41,511 nucleotides of DNA from an uncultured Clostridia bacterium (GTDB taxonomy: Bacteria > Bacillota > Clostridia > Oscillospirales > Ruminococcaceae), in NCBI GenBank assembly GCA_947629785.1, contig CANRFB010000021.1, positions 1 through 41,511 on the forward strand, given 5' to 3'. The position numbers and the translations under genes were made by a program. The first letter of the stretch is position 1, and the number at the start of each line of letters is the position of its first letter. Of the stretch, positions 8,681-17,197 are shown in pieces. Under the pieces are notes generated by a model. The model saw nothing but the letters and a program-made list of their open reading frames with translations, was not told where the DNA came from and did not search any database.

Positions 8681-9643
8681 ATGAGCGAAGAAAAGAATTG
8701 CAGCAAGGAATGTTTCAAGTCGAAGATAGGCGGACAGGCGCTTATAGAGGGCGTTTATATGCGCGGGATAACCACCGCGGCGATGGCTTGCAGACTTCCC
8801 AACGGCACTATTGATGTGGAACAGTGGGCTGTTAGGAACGGCAAGGACGCGCCTTGGTACAGGAAAACGCCGTTCGTGCGTGGCTGTATAAATTTTGTGG
8901 CAAGCCTTATTGAGGGGATCCGCTGCACCATGAAATCCGCCGAAAAGCAGATAGACGAGGACGAGGAAGAAGAGGAAGAACTCAGCAAATTCGAGCAGTG
9001 GCTCACCGATAAATTCGGGGACAAGCTGGTTTCGGTGATAATGATAATATCCGTTGTTATCGCTCTTGCGGTGTCGCTGGTGGTTTTCAAGGGCGGTCCT
9101 ATACTTGTTGCTGACCTTATTGAAAAGGCAGGCGCGCCCGAATCCGCCCGACCCATAATAGAGGGATTCGTCCGTCTTTTCCTGTTGGTGGGGTATATGT
9201 ATGCAATTTCGTTCATGGGCAGCATAAAGACACTTTTCAGGTATCACGGAGCGGAACACAAGACCATAGCCTGTTACGAGGCAAAGGAAGAACTTACCGT
9301 GGAAAACGTCCGCAGGCACACAAGATTTCACCCCCGCTGCGGAACGAGTTTCATTCTGATAGTGCTTATCATAAGCTTTGTGGTGGGAATTTTCCTGCCG
9401 CGGGAAAATATGTGGATACGCTTCGGGGTACAGATGCTCTGCCTTATTCCGGAAGCTTCCATAGCGTATGAAATAATCAAGATAGCGGGGCGGTACGATA
9501 ATATTTTTACCAAGATAGTTTCCGCGCCGGGATTGTGGCTCCAGAGAATTACCACGAAAGAGCCCAACGACAAGCAGATAGAAGTTGCCATAGCGGCGCT
9601 TACCCCGTGCCTTCCCAAAGAGGGCGAAGAGGATAAATGGTAA
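8681..9643 (+). CDS. yqhQ: DUF1385 (YqhQ-family) membrane protein
   Basis: Member of a widespread but poorly characterised family, sometimes listed as a predicted metal-dependent enzyme. The 320-residue protein has the diagnostic N-terminal block IGGQALIEGVYMRG (residues 16-29), a strongly acidic stretch at 92-100, a hydrophobic pair around 116-146 and 160-180, the conserved RYHGAEHKTIACYEA (187-201) and RFHPRCGTSFIL (215-226), and further membrane segments to about residue 280. The His/Glu/Cys residues in the last two blocks are the likely metal ligands. It sits 12 bases after the kinase gene and 27 before the vWA gene, so it links the two-component system to the Ter-like cassette. Its role there is unknown. 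Confidence 0.88.
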   Translation: MSEEKNCSKECFKSKIGGQALIEGVYMRGITTAAMACRLPNGTIDVEQWAVRNGKDAPWYRKTPFVRGCINFVASLIEGIRCTMKSAEKQIDEDEEEEEELSKFEQWLTDKFGDKLVSVIMIISVVIALAVSLVVFKGGPILVADLIEKAGAPESARPIIEGFVRLFLLVGYMYAISFMGSIKTLFRYHGAEHKTIACYEAKEELTVENVRRHTRFHPRCGTSFILIVLIISFVVGIFLPRENMWIRFGVQMLCLIPEASIAYEIIKIAGRYDNIFTKIVSAPGLWLQRITTKEPNDKQIEVAIAALTPCLPKEGEEDKW

Positions 9644-9670
9644 TTATGATTTGAAAGGCAGGTATATTTT

Positions 9671-10312
9671 ATGTCAGAATTTACAAGGCGGCTCCCTGTT
9701 TATCTGCTGCTGGATATTTCCGGCTCAATGGCAGGCGATCCTATAGAAGCTGTAAGAAACGGCGTCCGCGCGCTTATTTCGGAACTGAGAGGCGACCCGC
9801 AGGCGCTGGAAACGGCATATCTTTCGGTAATAACTTTCAATTCGGCGGCAAGACAGGTAGTTCCGCTGACAGAACTTATGATGTTCAGAGAACCGCCGCT
9901 GAACGCAGGCGGCGCGACGGCTTTCGGCGCGGCGTTAAGGCTGCTTACGGAATGTATCCGTGCCGAGGTGCGGAAGTCCACCGAAACGCAGAAAGGCGAC
10001 TGGAAACCGCTGGTTTTCATTCTGACCGACGGCGCGCCTACCGATGAATGGCGTGCTGCGGCTGCCGAACTCAGAAGCACTCACCCTGCAAATATTATCG
10101 CCTGTGCGGCAGGCGCAAATGCAGATACAACGATATTAAGGGAACTTACCGACTGCGTTCTGCTTATGAATAACCTTTCGGCAGGGGATCTGTCGCAGTT
10201 CTTTGCGTGGGTATCAAGTTCGGTAAAGATGTCCTCAAAGAGCCTTGACGCAAAGCCCGGGGCAAATATCGAACTTCCGCCGCCGCCGCAGGGATTTGTT
10301 ATCGTTCCCTGA
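9671..10312 (+). CDS. vWA domain protein, TerY/YegL-like
   Basis: A small soluble von Willebrand factor A protein of 213 residues, nearly all of it the domain. The metal-ion-dependent adhesion site is complete: DISGSM (residues 15-20), the Thr in GGATAFG (about 79) and the Asp in ILTDGAPTDEW (about 118). This single-domain form with a C-terminal Pro-rich tail (ELPPPPQGFVIVP) matches TerY and Escherichia coli YegL. It is followed by a PP2C phosphatase and a kinase with a zinc ribbon, the arrangement known as the TerY-P triad (YegL-YegK-YegI in E. coli), where vWA is thought to act as a metal-dependent scaffold or regulator of the kinase and phosphatase. Ribosome binding site GAAAGGCAGG. Spacing to the phosphatase gene is 17 bases. 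Confidence 0.9.
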   Translation: MSEFTRRLPVYLLLDISGSMAGDPIEAVRNGVRALISELRGDPQALETAYLSVITFNSAARQVVPLTELMMFREPPLNAGGATAFGAALRLLTECIRAEVRKSTETQKGDWKPLVFILTDGAPTDEWRAAAAELRSTHPANIIACAAGANADTTILRELTDCVLLMNNLSAGDLSQFFAWVSSSVKMSSKSLDAKPGANIELPPPPQGFVIVP

Positions 10313-10329
10313 CGTTTACGGAGGCTTTA

Positions 10330-11532
10330 ATGGAAAATAATAATATTCTCACCGACAGAGACGTTACCGAACACACCGCTTCAATGTGGAAATACAACCC
10401 TGTTCCCGATTCCCCCGAACCATACCCGGAGGATATGTGCAGCGAAGTTTCGCAGGGCTGTTTTAAGATAACCGCCGCTTCCGTAAGAGGGAAAAAGCAC
10501 AAGCATGACGGTTCAAACCGTGACGACAGCTTTGCTTTCGGCTTTGTTGACAACGGCGTTATTACCGCAGTTTCGGACGGGGCAGGCTCGAAGATGTTTT
10601 CGAGAATAGGCGCAAAATACGCCTGTGAAGCCGTAGTGAATTATGTAAAAGCGGAGTTCTTTGCGCTGAAAAACCGTTTCCCCGACTATGGGGCGGCTCT
10701 CGGGAAACCCCTTGACAGCAAGGAATTCGGGAAGATATGTTCCGAAATTGCCTTTATCCTGCGGGGAAGCTGCAGCGAGGCTTTCACGGCTGTGGAAGCA
10801 GCTTCTGAAAAGAGAAAGACCTATCACGAATTCATTGAAGCGGCAGGCAGAGAACCCGAGATAAAGGATTTCTCCTGCACGCTCCTTGCCGCGCTGACCA
10901 TTCCCGTGGAAACCGGAAACGGCAGGGAATTCTTCACCGCTGCAATTCAGATAGGCGACGGGATCATTGCCGCCGTTGACGAAAATGCGGCTTTCGGGAA
11001 CGCCCTTGCAGTTTTGGGAACGGCGGACGGCGGGAATTTTTCGGGAGAGACGGAGTTTATCATTTCGGAACATATCCGTTCCGAGGAAAGCCTGATGGCA
11101 AGGACGAAAGTCCGCCGCGGGAAGATGTCGCATTTAATGCTTATGACCGACGGCGTTGCGGACGACTATTACCCCAACGACCCGCAGCTTTTAAGCCTGT
11201 TTATTGACTTGAAACTGAACGGCATAATTCCCTTTGACGGGGAAATTCCCGAAAGCAAGGCGGAAAACATTCCCGAACCCGTGGCTTATCCGTGGGTAAA
11301 CGACAGCGATGTGAAATATGCGCTCCAGTACGCGGAAAATGTTATGGCAGCGGCGGGGATTTCCCTTGAACAGTTCTGGGAAAACAAGACCCTGCAAAAG
11401 CAGGCGTCCCTTGCGGCGTTTGGGATTTCCCATGAAAAGAACAATGCGGAAATGCTGAAAATTTGGCTTGACAACTATGTGAAACGTGGTTCTTTTGACG
11501 ACAGGACGTTATTTTTATTGGCTGTAAAATAA
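10330..11532 (+). CDS. PP2C-family serine/threonine phosphatase of a TerY-P triad
   Basis: Metal-dependent protein phosphatase of 400 residues. PP2C motifs are present: RDD at 64-66; VSDGAGSKMFSRIGAKYACE (81-100) with the metal-binding Asp-Gly; IQIGDGIIAAVD; LMLMTDGVADDYY; and a final DDRTLFLLAV. An insertion of about 70 residues follows the first metal motif, and another of about 70 residues follows the DGVADD motif. All metal ligands appear intact, so it should be active, in contrast to the degenerate membrane protein two genes on. Likely substrate: the kinase encoded next or that kinase's targets. Corresponds to YegK in the E. coli yegLKI arrangement. Start ATG follows TACGGAGG. The kinase gene begins 14 bases after the stop. 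Confidence 0.9.
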   Translation: MENNNILTDRDVTEHTASMWKYNPVPDSPEPYPEDMCSEVSQGCFKITAASVRGKKHKHDGSNRDDSFAFGFVDNGVITAVSDGAGSKMFSRIGAKYACEAVVNYVKAEFFALKNRFPDYGAALGKPLDSKEFGKICSEIAFILRGSCSEAFTAVEAASEKRKTYHEFIEAAGREPEIKDFSCTLLAALTIPVETGNGREFFTAAIQIGDGIIAAVDENAAFGNALAVLGTADGGNFSGETEFIISEHIRSEESLMARTKVRRGKMSHLMLMTDGVADDYYPNDPQLLSLFIDLKLNGIIPFDGEIPESKAENIPEPVAYPWVNDSDVKYALQYAENVMAAAGISLEQFWENKTLQKQASLAAFGISHEKNNAEMLKIWLDNYVKRGSFDDRTLFLLAVK

Positions 11533-11546
11533 TCCGGAGGAATTCT

Positions 11547-13016
11547 ATGAACAGGATAGCCGAGGCAACTCTTGCGGACGGCAGGAAAATACCTTATGTT
11601 ATAACCGATAACCCGCCCCGCGGCGGCATGAAATACACATATTTTGCTCCGGACAGGTCATATGTGGTGCAGTTCTACAACGACCCGTCAAAAGTGGACA
11701 GGAACATGACCGCCCGTCTTGAAGCGATAATCGGCAGGTACAACCCCACAATTCCCGAATCAAAGGGCGGAGCTGTGGGCGGTGACGAAAAACTTGCAAA
11801 ATATTTCGCGGAAAGGTTCTGCTGGCCTACCGACTTGGTGGTAGCTCCTGAGATAGGGATAGTTTCGCCCGCATACCCGAAAAGTTTCTTCTTTGACGAA
11901 CACGCATCAAAATTTCTGGAACTGAAAGGCAAGGACAAGAAAAGCAACTGGTTCACCTCGGGAAACAGGCGGTTTCTGAACAAGTCCGAACTGGGAGATT
12001 TCCGTTCAATGCTGCAAATGTCGCTGCTGCTTTCACGCTCAATAAGGCGTTTGCATCAGGCGGGGCTTGCACATTCCGACCTTTCAAACAACAATGTTCT
12101 CATCGACCCCAGAAGCGGGAACTGCGTTGTTATAGATATTGATTCGCTGGTAGTCCCGGGGCTTTTCCCGCCGGAAGTTGCGGGAACGCGGGGTTATATC
12201 GCGCCCGAAGTTCTTGCCACAATGGAACTTGACAGGAACGACCCGAGGCGGATAGTTCCCGGGTCGATGACCGACCTGCACGCATTGGCGGTGCTTATTT
12301 ACGAATATCTTTTCCTGCGCCACCCACTTATGGGACCGAAAATTTTCTCCGCGGAATCGGCTGAAAAGGACGATTTCCTCGGGCTTGGCGAAATGGCGCT
12401 TTTCATAGAGGACCCGAAAGACAGTTCAAACCGTCCTGTTTCTCTTAAAAATACCATTAAAGACGTTGGTCCCGTTCTGGAAAAGCTGTTCCTGCGGGCA
12501 TTTGCGGAAGGTCTGCACGACCCGCCCCTGCGCCCCTCGGCTATGGAATGGGAACAGGGACTGGTAAAGACTTGGGATATGCTTCATAAATGTTCAAATC
12601 CCGACTGCGAGAAAAAGTGGTTCGTGCTTTATGATTCGGCGAACCCCGTTTGCCCGTTCTGCGGACAGAGGATAGCGGAGAAGAATGTGGTGCGGTTCGA
12701 GCTTTATTCCGAAGTACGGGGACATTCGGGGGAGTGGAAGAAACATTCCGAAATGGATATTGTAAACAACACCCCACTTTTTAAATGGCACACCCATAGC
12801 AATATTTTTGCGGACGAAAAAGCGGACGGCACAATGCAGGCTTATGCTTGCTGCCACAACGGCGAATGGTTCGTGATAAACACCCATGCGGAGGGAATGT
12901 TTTCGCCGCAGGGGAATCCCGTTCCCGAAGGACAGGCTATACGCATTTCGGACGGAACGGTTTTCCGCGCGTCCTCCGACCCACGGGGAATGGTAATAAA
13001 AGTAAGGATAATTTAA
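11547..13016 (+). CDS. Protein kinase-like protein with zinc ribbon, TerY-P triad
   Basis: 489 residues. A kinase fold covers about 20-345: catalytic loop LAHSDLSNNNVLID (HSD at 176-178 in place of HRD, Asn183), the metal Asp in VVIDIDSL (Asp197, DID in place of DFG), and GTRGYIAPEV as the APE motif (219-221). The usual beta-3 lysine is not evident: the matching strand reads YVVQFYND with Gln42. A zinc ribbon follows (Cys349, Cys354, Cys369, Cys372). The last 110 residues are beta-rich with a NGEWFVIN...GQAIRISDGTVF pattern, reminiscent of an FHA domain, which would bind phosphothreonine. This is the YegI-type kinase of the triad. Start ATG follows CCGGAGGAATT. It is followed 21 bases later by the pseudo-P-type ATPase. 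Whether it phosphorylates proteins or is a pseudokinase is open. Confidence 0.85.
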   Translation: MNRIAEATLADGRKIPYVITDNPPRGGMKYTYFAPDRSYVVQFYNDPSKVDRNMTARLEAIIGRYNPTIPESKGGAVGGDEKLAKYFAERFCWPTDLVVAPEIGIVSPAYPKSFFFDEHASKFLELKGKDKKSNWFTSGNRRFLNKSELGDFRSMLQMSLLLSRSIRRLHQAGLAHSDLSNNNVLIDPRSGNCVVIDIDSLVVPGLFPPEVAGTRGYIAPEVLATMELDRNDPRRIVPGSMTDLHALAVLIYEYLFLRHPLMGPKIFSAESAEKDDFLGLGEMALFIEDPKDSSNRPVSLKNTIKDVGPVLEKLFLRAFAEGLHDPPLRPSAMEWEQGLVKTWDMLHKCSNPDCEKKWFVLYDSANPVCPFCGQRIAEKNVVRFELYSEVRGHSGEWKKHSEMDIVNNTPLFKWHTHSNIFADEKADGTMQAYACCHNGEWFVINTHAEGMFSPQGNPVPEGQAIRISDGTVFRASSDPRGMVIKVRII

Positions 13017-13037
13017 GGAATTGGCAGGTGAAATTAA

Positions 13038-15077
13038 ATGGCAGTATCGGAGCTGAACGGCTTGTCGGGGCTTTCCGACAAGGAAGCAGAGGCGGCGGAG
13101 CGGAAGTACGGTGCAAATGCCGTGGCTTTCAAGGGCTCGCTGAGAAGTTCATTTGCAGAGTCTTTTTCGTCGCTGTCGGTGCGGCTGCTGATAATTTCCG
13201 TGCTGTCCGATGTGGTTTCGATACTTCTGGGAATGCTGGGATTCGCCCCCGCTTTCGACGCGTATGAAAGAACGGTCACTGTTTTTGCGGTAATGCTTAT
13301 AATAGGAATTATCGGCGGCGTAATGCGTGAAAATTCCCGAAAAATACTGTGGGAAAGCTTTTCGGTGCTGCCGAAAGGCGAGTGCCGCGCGGTTCGTAAC
13401 AGAAAAATCGCGGTAATTCCCGCCTCGGAAGTTCGTATAGGCGATGTGGTAACCGTTTTTGACGGGGACGTTATCCCCGCGGACGGCGTTGTAATTGACG
13501 GTTTCATAACCGTGGAACAGTCCGCTCTCGGTTCGTCAGTGCCTGTGGAAAAAACTGCCGCTCCCGAGGGTTTCCGTCACGGCGGCATGAATATAAAGGA
13601 CCCCTACAGCGTGTACTGCGGTTCTTCGGCAGTAAAAGGCTTTGCGGCGGTGAAAATAACCGCTGTCGGCGAAAATACCCGACTTGCAAAGAAGTGCGAG
13701 GACGCAGTTCACGAAATTCCCGAAACTGCGTTTTCGGGCATAAAAAAGCTTGCCGCGGTAACGGGAATTATCCTTGCGGCGATAGTTATTACCGTTAATT
13801 CGGTAAACGGCGCAGCGGCGGGAAATTTAGCAGGCGGGCTTTTCGGGGGAATATCCTGCGGCGCGCTGATACTTTCGGCGGTGACCGTGGGCGGGAAAGC
13901 CATCGTCCTGAACGCTTTCGGAGCGGATTCGGTGAAACGCCTGAAAGACGGCGGAACATTCCTGCAAAGCGGCGAATGTCTCGCAGAGGCTTGCGGAACG
14001 GATATTATCATGACCGAAAGAGAGGGCATGATAACGGCAGGGAAATACGTTGTAAGCGGTTTCATTGACGGCAGCGGAAAGGAATACGGGAAGTTCTCCG
14101 AAATAGGCAAAGGACTTGCAAAATTCCTGAAAACAGCCGTGCTTGCGGCGGTGAACGTGGGTGTTTACGGCGGAGAAGCCGTCGGCGGGAATTCCGCCGA
14201 CAGGGCGATATTCGGATTTATCGGCGGCGGGAGCGAGAATATGAAATTGCAGACCGAAGCGGAGGGAAACGGCATTTACGGCGTTACAGTCACTCTCGGA
14301 AACGGTCTTGCAACTGTTATCCGTGGAAGTTCGGACGCCGTTCTGGAACGCTGCGGCGAGTATTTCGGCGCGGACGGCCAAAAATACAGGATAACCAACA
14401 AGGACGCTCTCCGCAAGCTTGCGGAAACCCTCCGCCTGAACGGAAAGGATATTGCCGCATTCGGCTTTTCCGACAAGGGGATAAAGGGCGGGAATGTTCC
14501 GGATTCCGGCTGCGTATTTGTGGGGTTCATGGCTTTGCAGGACGGCTATCCCGAAGATACCGCCGAGTCGGTGAAACGCCTTAAATCCCGCGGAATAAAG
14601 ACCATGGTAGTTACTTCGGGCAGCAGGGAAAATATCCTGTTCACCGTGAAATATGCAGGGATAAAGAAAAGCGGCGGCGTTGTGGTGGACGCGGAGCAGC
14701 TTGGGAAAATGAACGCGGCGCAGCTTTCCGAACAGGTAGAAAAGATAAACGCCGTTGTGGGAGTTTCCGCAAGGGAGAAGCTTCGGCTTGCAAATACCGC
14801 CCGTCACAAAGGGAAAAATCTGCTTTTCGCGGGGAATTTTGCGGAGGACGCGGCTGTTCTTCGGGAATCGGCTGTTTCCATGGCTTCCGCTTCCGCGCCC
14901 GCTTGTGTGAAACAGGTCGGCGGCGCGTTTGCGGAAAATGGCAGTTCGGGCATAGCCTGCGCCGAAAAGCTTATTTCCGAATCGGTCAGATTCAACAGAA
15001 GCTATAAAATATTCTTGATACTGCGGGCGGTGCTGGCGCTTATGCTTTCCGCCGCCGTGATGTTCTTTGGGTGGTGA
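13038..15077 (+). CDS. P-type ATPase-like membrane protein with degraded catalytic motifs (probable pseudoenzyme)
   Basis: 679 residues, colinear with P2-type cation ATPases but apparently unable to form the phosphoenzyme. Seen in order: N-terminal sequence GLSDKEAEAAERKYGANAV, two helices (about 47-68 and 78-96), an actuator domain with IPASEVRIGDVV and FDGDVIPADGV, helices 3 and 4 (about 236-256 and 268-292), a nucleotide/phosphorylation region and one final helix (657-678). Changes: the actuator TGES is LGSS (164-167); helix 4 PEGLP becomes TVGGK; DKTGTLT is EREGMIT (327-333), with Glu for the phosphorylated Asp; the MxTGD motif reads VTSGSR (525-530); TGDGVND reads AGNFAED (598-604). It stops after what would be helix 5, so the cation-binding helices are lost. 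It overlaps the TerD-fusion gene. Probably a membrane scaffold or sensor; frame and codon usage show it is not a decaying pseudogene. Confidence 0.85.
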   Translation: MAVSELNGLSGLSDKEAEAAERKYGANAVAFKGSLRSSFAESFSSLSVRLLIISVLSDVVSILLGMLGFAPAFDAYERTVTVFAVMLIIGIIGGVMRENSRKILWESFSVLPKGECRAVRNRKIAVIPASEVRIGDVVTVFDGDVIPADGVVIDGFITVEQSALGSSVPVEKTAAPEGFRHGGMNIKDPYSVYCGSSAVKGFAAVKITAVGENTRLAKKCEDAVHEIPETAFSGIKKLAAVTGIILAAIVITVNSVNGAAAGNLAGGLFGGISCGALILSAVTVGGKAIVLNAFGADSVKRLKDGGTFLQSGECLAEACGTDIIMTEREGMITAGKYVVSGFIDGSGKEYGKFSEIGKGLAKFLKTAVLAAVNVGVYGGEAVGGNSADRAIFGFIGGGSENMKLQTEAEGNGIYGVTVTLGNGLATVIRGSSDAVLERCGEYFGADGQKYRITNKDALRKLAETLRLNGKDIAAFGFSDKGIKGGNVPDSGCVFVGFMALQDGYPEDTAESVKRLKSRGIKTMVVTSGSRENILFTVKYAGIKKSGGVVVDAEQLGKMNAAQLSEQVEKINAVVGVSAREKLRLANTARHKGKNLLFAGNFAEDAAVLRESAVSMASASAPACVKQVGGAFAENGSSGIACAEKLISESVRFNRSYKIFLILRAVLALMLSAAVMFFGW

Positions 15078-16401
15078 GGATTTGCCGTCGGATATAGGGA
15101 AATTAATTGAAAAAGCCGCGGAGAATTCAGTAATAGAAATTCCCGCGGGGGAGTACGAGGGCGGTTTTGTCATTGACAAAAGCTGTACCATTCGCGGAAA
15201 CGGCTCGGTAATATGGAACGTTTCGGGACCTGCGCTTATAATAAACGCTGAAAATGTTCATATTGAAAATTTAAAGATACTGCTTACGGGGGATAAACTT
15301 CCCCACAGCAAGAATATATCCGTTTACTGTCATTACCCCGACGTGAAATTCTCGGGTGTGGAGGTAAACGGCGCGGTAATAGGTATTCCCGACGAGGAGC
15401 AATACTGGGGAATTCCCTCGGCGCTTTCGCTGGGGACTGTTCCCGCCGAAAAGGAAACGTCCTTTGCATTTGAAGTATATGTTCCCACTGACGCGGACAT
15501 AAACTGCGGAATGTACAGCCTGCGGCTTTCGCAGAATTATCTTTTCCGCGGCTATAACAGCGTTTCTTTTACGGTGGATAAACTGAAAAGCGGCGCGCTT
15601 ATCTACGGGGAAATATTTGTCGTTTCCTCCGTAACGGGAATTATCCGCAAGATAACGGTAAGCGGTTTCGCTGGTGAGGAAATTTCCCCGCCGGATTATA
15701 TGCTTTTCACGGCGGACAGGGAAGCCCCCGAAAAGCACAGCAAGATGATAGAAAATTTCGACCCCCTTGAAGCGGCTTCCACTCCCGAACCCGAACCCGA
15801 AAAGGTGGAAATTCCCCATGAAAACCACATAATTCTTGAAGAAATAAACGAGGCGGAGTTCGGCGGAGACATTCGTGAGGAAAACGTGTTCCTTGTTTCC
15901 GAACAGCGCATACCGCTTCTGCCGAGGAAATACTGCATTGAGATAGGTTATAAAAGCACTCGCGCGAATCTTGACATTGACGGGTATCTTTTCATGCTTG
16001 GGGCAAGCGGGCGCGTGGAAAGCAATTCGGGCATGATATTTTTCGGGAATAACCACTCAAAATGCGGAAGCGTTCAGTATGTAAATTCTCCCGACAGGCG
16101 GGCTATGGTAGTTGACTTGGGAACAATTCCCGAAAACATAAAACGAATGGTAATGTTATTTTCCATATACGGCGACAGTCCCATGCAGACATTTGACAAG
16201 CTTGTGGAGGGCGAGATAAAAATTCTCTGCGAAAACGGAGTCTGTCTGCACCTGACCCTTGAAAAGAATATTCACTGCCGAACAATACTTGCCCTCGGAT
16301 TTGACAGAAATGACGGCGTATGGGAACTTATCCCATCGGGGAAAGGCGTTTCAATGCCCCTTGAGGACATTTGCAGAAGTTACGGCGTTACCATACTGTA
16401 A
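15067..16401 (+). CDS. Beta-helix protein fused to a C-terminal TerD domain
   Basis: 444 residues in three parts. Residues about 10-110 resemble a right-handed parallel beta-helix of the pectate-lyase/CASH type (IEIPAGEYEGGFVIDK, CTIRGNGSVIWNVSG, LIINAENVHIENLKILL). A middle beta-rich region follows, then a Pro/Glu linker (about 238-250). Residues about 282-440 match TerD: IEIGYKSTRANLDIDGYLFML, IFFGNN, VVDLGTIPENIKRMVMLFSIY, FDKLVEGEIKIL and LGFDRNDGVWELIPSGKGV. Asp303 and Asp305 in NLDIDG are in the place of TerD calcium ligands. The start is uncertain: TTG at 15067 overlaps the previous gene by 11 bases, and a second TTG at 15082 has GGTGAGG close by. No signal peptide is seen, so it is likely cytoplasmic or bound to the pseudo-ATPase. 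Confidence 0.85.
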   Translation: MGGEDLPSDIGKLIEKAAENSVIEIPAGEYEGGFVIDKSCTIRGNGSVIWNVSGPALIINAENVHIENLKILLTGDKLPHSKNISVYCHYPDVKFSGVEVNGAVIGIPDEEQYWGIPSALSLGTVPAEKETSFAFEVYVPTDADINCGMYSLRLSQNYLFRGYNSVSFTVDKLKSGALIYGEIFVVSSVTGIIRKITVSGFAGEEISPPDYMLFTADREAPEKHSKMIENFDPLEAASTPEPEPEKVEIPHENHIILEEINEAEFGGDIREENVFLVSEQRIPLLPRKYCIEIGYKSTRANLDIDGYLFMLGASGRVESNSGMIFFGNNHSKCGSVQYVNSPDRRAMVVDLGTIPENIKRMVMLFSIYGDSPMQTFDKLVEGEIKILCENGVCLHLTLEKNIHCRTILALGFDRNDGVWELIPSGKGVSMPLEDICRSYGVTIL

Positions 16402-16413
16402 AGGAAGATAATA

Positions 16414-17190
16414 ATGGCAAGAATTTACCCGCTGTTCTCGTCAAGCAAGGGGAACAGCACATACATAGGAAACCGCGACTCGGGAATACTTATCGACGAC
16501 GGGGTATCATATTCGCGGCTGAAAAAGGCTCTGGAGCTGAACGGCATTTCCGTAAATGCCATAAAAGGCGTATTTGTTACTCACGAACACAGCGACCATA
16601 TAAAGGGTCTGGATATTTTCACGAAGAATATAAAAGTTCCCGTTTTCGCGCGGGCAAAGACCTGCGAGTATCTGACGGTAAAAGGACATATCCACGGTGA
16701 ATGTTTTGACATACGGGACGGTGTGGAGATATGCGGATTATGCGTTGAAAGCTTTTCCACTTCCCATGATGCCTGCGACCCCTGCGGTTACAGGATAACC
16801 TTTTCTGACGGGAAAACCGCGGCGGTCTGCACCGACCTTGGCTATGTCAGCGATGAGGTGGAAGCGGCGCTTTACGGAACGGACTGCGTGCTTTTAGAAT
16901 CGAATTACGATGTGGAAATGCTTCGCAACGGCATATATCCCTACTATCTGAAAACACGCATTTTCGGGAAAACGGGGCATCTTTCCAACCCCGACAGCGG
17001 GGAATTTGCGGCGAAACTTGTGAAAAACGGCACAACGCGGCTTATTTTAGGGCATCTTTCGCAGGAAAACAACACGCCCGAAATTGCAGAAAGCACGGTT
17101 TCCGCTTGTCTCAGCGGATTCAGCAGGAACGTTGACTATATGCTTTACGTTGCGCCCGTGGAAACAAGCGGCGGGTTCGTTTCGATATGA
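16414..17190 (+). CDS. walJ: WalJ/YycJ/VicX-like metallo-beta-lactamase fold hydrolase
   Basis: 258 residues with the metallo-beta-lactamase signature THEHSDHIKGL near residue 55 and later ligands in SFSTSHDACDP, AVCTDLGYVSD and LGHLSQENN. Family members YycJ/VicX/WalJ are encoded with the WalRK cell-wall two-component system in many Firmicutes and are thought to be nucleases. Here the gene follows the TerD fusion by 12 bases and precedes rlmH by 7. In Bacillus and relatives rlmH also lies near the wal locus, so this pair is an inherited neighbourhood. The presence of a two-component system at the head of the same block fits a wal-type locus into which the Ter-like cassette has been placed. 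Start ATG after AAAGGAAG. Confidence 0.85.
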   Translation: MARIYPLFSSSKGNSTYIGNRDSGILIDDGVSYSRLKKALELNGISVNAIKGVFVTHEHSDHIKGLDIFTKNIKVPVFARAKTCEYLTVKGHIHGECFDIRDGVEICGLCVESFSTSHDACDPCGYRITFSDGKTAAVCTDLGYVSDEVEAALYGTDCVLLESNYDVEMLRNGIYPYYLKTRIFGKTGHLSNPDSGEFAAKLVKNGTTRLILGHLSQENNTPEIAESTVSACLSGFSRNVDYMLYVAPVETSGGFVSI

Positions 17191-17197
17191 GGTTTTT

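Noticed and set aside
8755-9225. Long antisense frames opposite yqhQ, the sensor kinase (7856-9331) and dapF (33284-33943)
   Set aside because: They lie wholly opposite genes with clear families and show no start signals or domains; they result from GC-rich third positions.
13038-15077. Pseudogene call for the degenerate P-type ATPase
   Set aside because: The frame is uninterrupted, has a start with spacing like its neighbours, is translationally overlapped with the next gene, and keeps the fold; loss is confined to catalytic motifs and the last helices.
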